Assembly (NCBI RefSeq): GCF_021646545.1
Contig: NZ_JAKIRP010000002.1
Coordinates: forward strand, 372,001-436,000
Reading direction: 5' to 3'
DNA: 64,000 nucleotides
From: Chitinophaga filiformis
Lineage (GTDB): Bacteria; Bacteroidota; Bacteroidia; Chitinophagales; Chitinophagaceae
The notes under the pieces are model-generated. The model was not told where the DNA came from and searched no databases. It saw nothing but the letters and a program-made list of their open reading frames with translations. The translations under genes and the position numbers were made by a program. This document shows, in pieces, positions 61,559-64,000 of the stretch; within the stretch, counting starts at the first letter, position 1; every line of letters starts with the position of its first letter.

Positions 61559-62251
61559 ATGGAAGAATCAGAAAAATTAAAAAGGGTGGTCGAAGCCCGT
61601 ATGAAGCTAAAAGCCCGTTTTGAGGACAAGATCAGGCAGACGCCTTCCGTTGCCGACGACAGGCCTATGGGTTCCGGTAAACCTAATCGTCATGGCATGC
61701 CGGTAGTACCAGTTGGGCAGATCATCACGCATAAGTGGCCTGTGCTCGACCTGGGTATTGAACCGGAGGTTCCCCTGGATGAATGGCGACTGGTGATAGA
61801 TGGCGCAGTGGAACACCCGGTAGAACTTACCTGGGACGATTTTATGGCTTTACCGCAGACAGAAGATACTTCCGACTTCCACTGTGTTACCACCTGGTCT
61901 AAACTGGACATGAACTGGAAAGGAGTACGCCTGCTGGATCTGGCGGCGCTCGTGCAGCCCCATGACAATGCCACACATATCCTGTGTTACGGATATGATG
62001 ATTATACGACCAATGTTTCGCTGGAAGAAGCATTGAAACCTGACGTGCTGCTGGTACACACCGTTGAGGGAGCACCTTTGCCGATAGAGCATGGCGGTCC
62101 GGTAAGAATGATCACGCCTCAGTTATATGCCTGGAAAGGATCAAAATGGATCCGGAGGATAGAATTCCTGACAGAAAACAAATTAGGCTTCTGGGAGGAA
62201 CGCGGCTATTCCAATACGGCCTATCCCTGGAGGAACGACCGGTATAGCTGA
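61559..62251 (+). CDS. Sulfite-oxidase-like molybdopterin oxidoreductase (cytoplasmic)
   Basis: This 230-residue protein has one Oxidored_molyb domain: 'PVLDLGIEPEVPLDEWRLVIDGAVEHPVELTWDDFMALP' (about 60-98), then 'DFHCVTTWSKLDMNWKGVRL' (about 106-125) whose Cys would bind Mo, and 'PIEHGGPVRMITPQLYAWKGSKWI' (about 180-203). It lacks the dimerisation domain of true sulfite oxidases and has no Tat or Sec signal, so it should act in the cytoplasm, unlike MsrP. No YedZ/MsrQ partner is nearby. The substrate is unknown. The start at 61559 is favoured over 61508, which would add 17 hydrophobic/aromatic residues not typical of the family. Confidence 0.85.
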   Translation: MEESEKLKRVVEARMKLKARFEDKIRQTPSVADDRPMGSGKPNRHGMPVVPVGQIITHKWPVLDLGIEPEVPLDEWRLVIDGAVEHPVELTWDDFMALPQTEDTSDFHCVTTWSKLDMNWKGVRLLDLAALVQPHDNATHILCYGYDDYTTNVSLEEALKPDVLLVHTVEGAPLPIEHGGPVRMITPQLYAWKGSKWIRRIEFLTENKLGFWEERGYSNTAYPWRNDRYS

Positions 62252-62598
62252 TTTTCATTCGCCGTATGGCGGATAGTACATCCCCCGATGCCAGGGCTCA
62301 TTCCTGGGGTGCGCACCCGGGTTACAAATATGCAGTATGACCTTTCTCACATATGGGGGATAAACATGTCCCCCAATTAGTCTGCTCCGGTTCCTCATCA
62401 TATGCCGGTTACAAACACCCGGTTCACTCAGACAGCCATAACTCATATTTCCGGTCTAATTGTTTGATTTTTATCATTTTTACTTTGTTATGTGTAATTC
62501 TGTTGATATAACAGATTGTAGCTTTGTGATCTCAAAAAGTGAGTACTCCCGGTGAAAATGTTGTTAGATCACTAGAATAGGGGATGGATATGACCAGG
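62252..62598. other. Gap with small hairpins
   Basis: About 420 bp (62252-62672) without a supported gene. TGGGGGA-N8-TCCCCCA (62354-62375) is a 7-bp hairpin, and CCAGG-N7-CCTGG lies near 62289-62305; either could end transcription of the molybdoenzyme gene, though neither has a T-run. The right end holds the promoter listed next. Confidence 0.4.
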
Positions 62599-62630
62599 TT
62601 TGGTAATTTTCAATGAGCACAGATATTTTG
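62599..62630 (+). promoter_or_regulatory. Predicted promoter of the repeat lipoprotein gene
   Basis: TTTG at 62599-62602 fits the -33 element, and TATTTTG at 62624-62630 lies 21 bp downstream, one base short of TAnnTTTG. Transcription would start near 62637, after the ATG at 62613, which supports the start at 62673. Confidence 0.35.
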
Positions 62631-62672
62631 AGCTTTGCATACTCAATCAGAGTAATCATTAAAAAACTCAAA

Positions 62673-63524
62673 ATGAAGTTCAGAAAAACCTTAGCTGCAA
62701 TGTCACTCTTTGTTTTGGCAGCAACATGTATTGTAAGTTGTGATGATGACGATGACGTTCAGAACCCTGCTGTGAATGCAGATGTAAGACTGCAAACTAA
62801 CGAGAAACTGGGAAAAATATTAACTGACAACCAGGGACGTACCCTCTACTCCTTTGCATTGGATGTGAATGGACAGGCTGCCTGCAGCGGCGACTGTATT
62901 GCGAAATGGCCAGTATTTTACAAAGCCAACCCAAGCCTTGAAACAGGTCTTGACGCTGCAGATTTTGGTGTGATCACCCGCGCAGATGGCGCAAAACAGT
63001 CTACTTACAAAGGCTGGCCACTGTACTATTTCCAGGGCGATACCAAAGCCGGCGATATCAAAGGCGATAGTGCAGGTGGAACCTGGTTTACTGCAAAACC
63101 TGATTATTCTGTAGCATTAGGGAAAGCACAACTGGTGGGCAAAGATGGTGTTAAATACACCGGCAAATATGTTCCCGGTGATGAACTGACAGAATTCATC
63201 ACAGACGATTACGGCAGAACGTTGTATCAGTTCTCAAAAGATTCGTTCAACATTAACAAGTATACACTACCTGATTTCAGTAATGATGCTGTATGGCCTG
63301 TTTACCAGGAAACAGTAGTACAAAATATTCCCACTATCCTGAAAAAGGCTGACTTTGGAGTGATAGATGTACATGGTAAGAAACAGCTGGCCTACAGAGG
63401 CTGGGCGCTGTATTACTATGGCGGAGACGAAAATAAAAGGGGTAACACCAAAGGTGTGAGCGTTCCGACACCAGGCATCTGGCCTATCAATAACAACGGA
63501 ACGTTAACAGCGCCTAAAAAATAG
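62673..63524 (+). CDS. Lipoprotein with two copies of the COG4315-type secreted repeat
   Basis: This 283-residue lipoprotein has the signal 'SLFVLAATCIVSC' (Cys 23) followed directly by five Asp, which resembles the acidic export signal that sends Bacteroidota lipoproteins to the cell surface. Two tandem domains follow: 'GRTLYSFALDVNGQAACSGDCIAKWPVF' to 'GWPLYYFQGD' (about 50-135) and 'GRTLYQFSKD' to 'GWALYYYGGD' (about 185-265), each with the Y-x-[FWY]-x2-D motif of COG4315 (Lipoprotein_15). The first copy has a Cys pair (CSGDC), the second lacks it. Function unknown. ATG at 62673 is chosen because an upstream ATG at 62613 would spoil the signal peptide. Confidence 0.85.
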   Translation: MKFRKTLAAMSLFVLAATCIVSCDDDDDVQNPAVNADVRLQTNEKLGKILTDNQGRTLYSFALDVNGQAACSGDCIAKWPVFYKANPSLETGLDAADFGVITRADGAKQSTYKGWPLYYFQGDTKAGDIKGDSAGGTWFTAKPDYSVALGKAQLVGKDGVKYTGKYVPGDELTEFITDDYGRTLYQFSKDSFNINKYTLPDFSNDAVWPVYQETVVQNIPTILKKADFGVIDVHGKKQLAYRGWALYYYGGDENKRGNTKGVSVPTPGIWPINNNGTLTAPKK

Positions 63525-63638
63525 GAGCTGCTAACACCCCGCTGTCATGACAACTGTGGCAGAAACTTATGTTACATGAACAGTGTAAACAGTTGTAGGT
63601 TTAGCAATGGCTGGAGTATTCCTACTTTAGCCTTTTTT

Positions 63639-64000
63639 TTATTCTTCCGGCGTCAGCCACACCAGCCTGGATTTTCTTTCCTTGCTGTTTATCTCCAGCT
63701 TAAGCGTTACATATGTGTTAGTGGACCTGTTATAGTCTGAAAGATTGAATACCGCCAGGGCGTGCTTCTCTTCCTTTTTCAGCGGACCAAAAAACAGGCG
63801 TCTTTCCGGTGCGGGACTTCCTGTTACATACGAGAATGCCTGGGCGCTGGTCAGTGAACGCATTGGCACTACATTCCCATTCTCCGGATGTGTGTTCTGC
63901 TCCGCATCATTCAGGAGAACGTATAACTTCCGCTTTGTATGCAGATAAGAAAATGAACGGTACTGGTCCGCCTGTATCAAATGCTGGGTGGATAATTTCC
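63639..64000 (-). CDS. Unidentified protein, C-terminal part (cut by window end)
   Basis: The open frame runs without a stop from the window edge (64000) to the TAA/TTA site at 63639, giving 119 residues. It is mainly beta strand with 'KRKLYVLLNDAEQNT', 'APERRLFFGPLKKEEKHALAVFNLSDYN' and 'LKLEINSKERKSRLVWLTPEE'. I do not recognise the family. The first in-window start codon is a TTG at 63980, but the frame continues beyond it ('LSTQH' upstream), so the true start lies outside. Confidence 0.6.
   Translation of the reverse strand, partial: KLSTQHLIQADQYRSFSYLHTKRKLYVLLNDAEQNTHPENGNVVPMRSLTSAQAFSYVTGSPAPERRLFFGPLKKEEKHALAVFNLSDYNRSTNTYVTLKLEINSKERKSRLVWLTPEE

Overview
The window reads as a chromosomal segment of a Bacteroidota bacterium, most likely family Chitinophagaceae and plausibly genus Chitinophaga (inference from gene content, no search run). 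Pointers are the serine palmitoyltransferase/ceramide genes, a DUF5686 outer-membrane protein, AsmA and DUF983 genes, TPR histidine kinases, SPII lipoproteins (one with a run of Asp after the lipobox Cys), weak Shine-Dalgarno sites and several TAnnTTTG-type -7 promoter elements. No rRNA, tRNA, IS element, prophage or CRISPR array was seen.

Layout. (1) 1-5933, plus strand: the distal part of an exopolysaccharide operon (hexapeptide acyltransferases, GT4 and GT2 glycosyltransferases, VanZ-like protein, WcaF-, WcaI- and WcaJ-like proteins), followed by an orphan degenerate histidine kinase. (2) 6863-8347: malate:quinone oxidoreductase. (3) 8506-19213, minus strand: a nitrate-assimilation operon in the order nirB, nirD, outer-membrane porin, NarK-type transporter, a nitrate reductase fused to an FAD/BFD electron-entry module, and a nitrite-reductase-like protein without cluster cysteines fused to rubredoxin. 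Divergent from it are cobA (siroheme precursor) and an FNR-like regulator, then a NarXL/NreBC-like two-component pair. (4) 23952-29264: a lipoprotein TPR/HisKA_2 kinase with a sigma-54 response regulator, convergent with a GAF sigma-54 activator. (5) 29450-37619: alpha/beta hydrolase, two secreted carbohydrate-active lipoproteins with duplicated ricin modules, DUF983 protein and an AsmA-like protein. (6) 38007-44692: an NRPS-independent hydroxamate siderophore operon (acyltransferase, IucA/IucC synthetase, PLP decarboxylase, N-hydroxylase, MFS exporter), ending at a very long hairpin. (7) 44888-47481: two tandem paralogous secreted proteins of unknown function. (8) 48177-59204: a ten-gene plus-strand operon that appears to encode the whole route from serine and acyl thioester to 2-hydroxylated inositol phosphoceramide, plus a GtrA-like membrane protein and an outer-membrane beta-barrel protein. 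(9) 59194-64000: a Clp_N/TPR protein, a lipoprotein, a cytoplasmic sulfite-oxidase-like molybdoenzyme, a repeat lipoprotein and a gene cut by the window edge.

How the parts work together. In region 3, nitrate would cross the outer membrane through the porin and the inner membrane through the MFS carrier, be reduced by two NAD(P)H-linked enzymes to ammonium, with CobA feeding siroheme to NirB and the FNR-like protein and two-component pair as likely regulators. In region 8, SPT, a GNAT acyltransferase and an SDR would build dihydroceramide; a fatty-acid hydroxylase would modify it; myo-inositol-phosphate synthase, a CDP-alcohol phosphotransferase and a PgpA-like phosphatase would make phosphatidylinositol; and a PAP2-family synthase would transfer phosphoinositol to ceramide. 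An 18-bp palindrome of LacI-family operator type sits at the predicted start of transcription of this operon. Region 8 is the most interesting part of the window.
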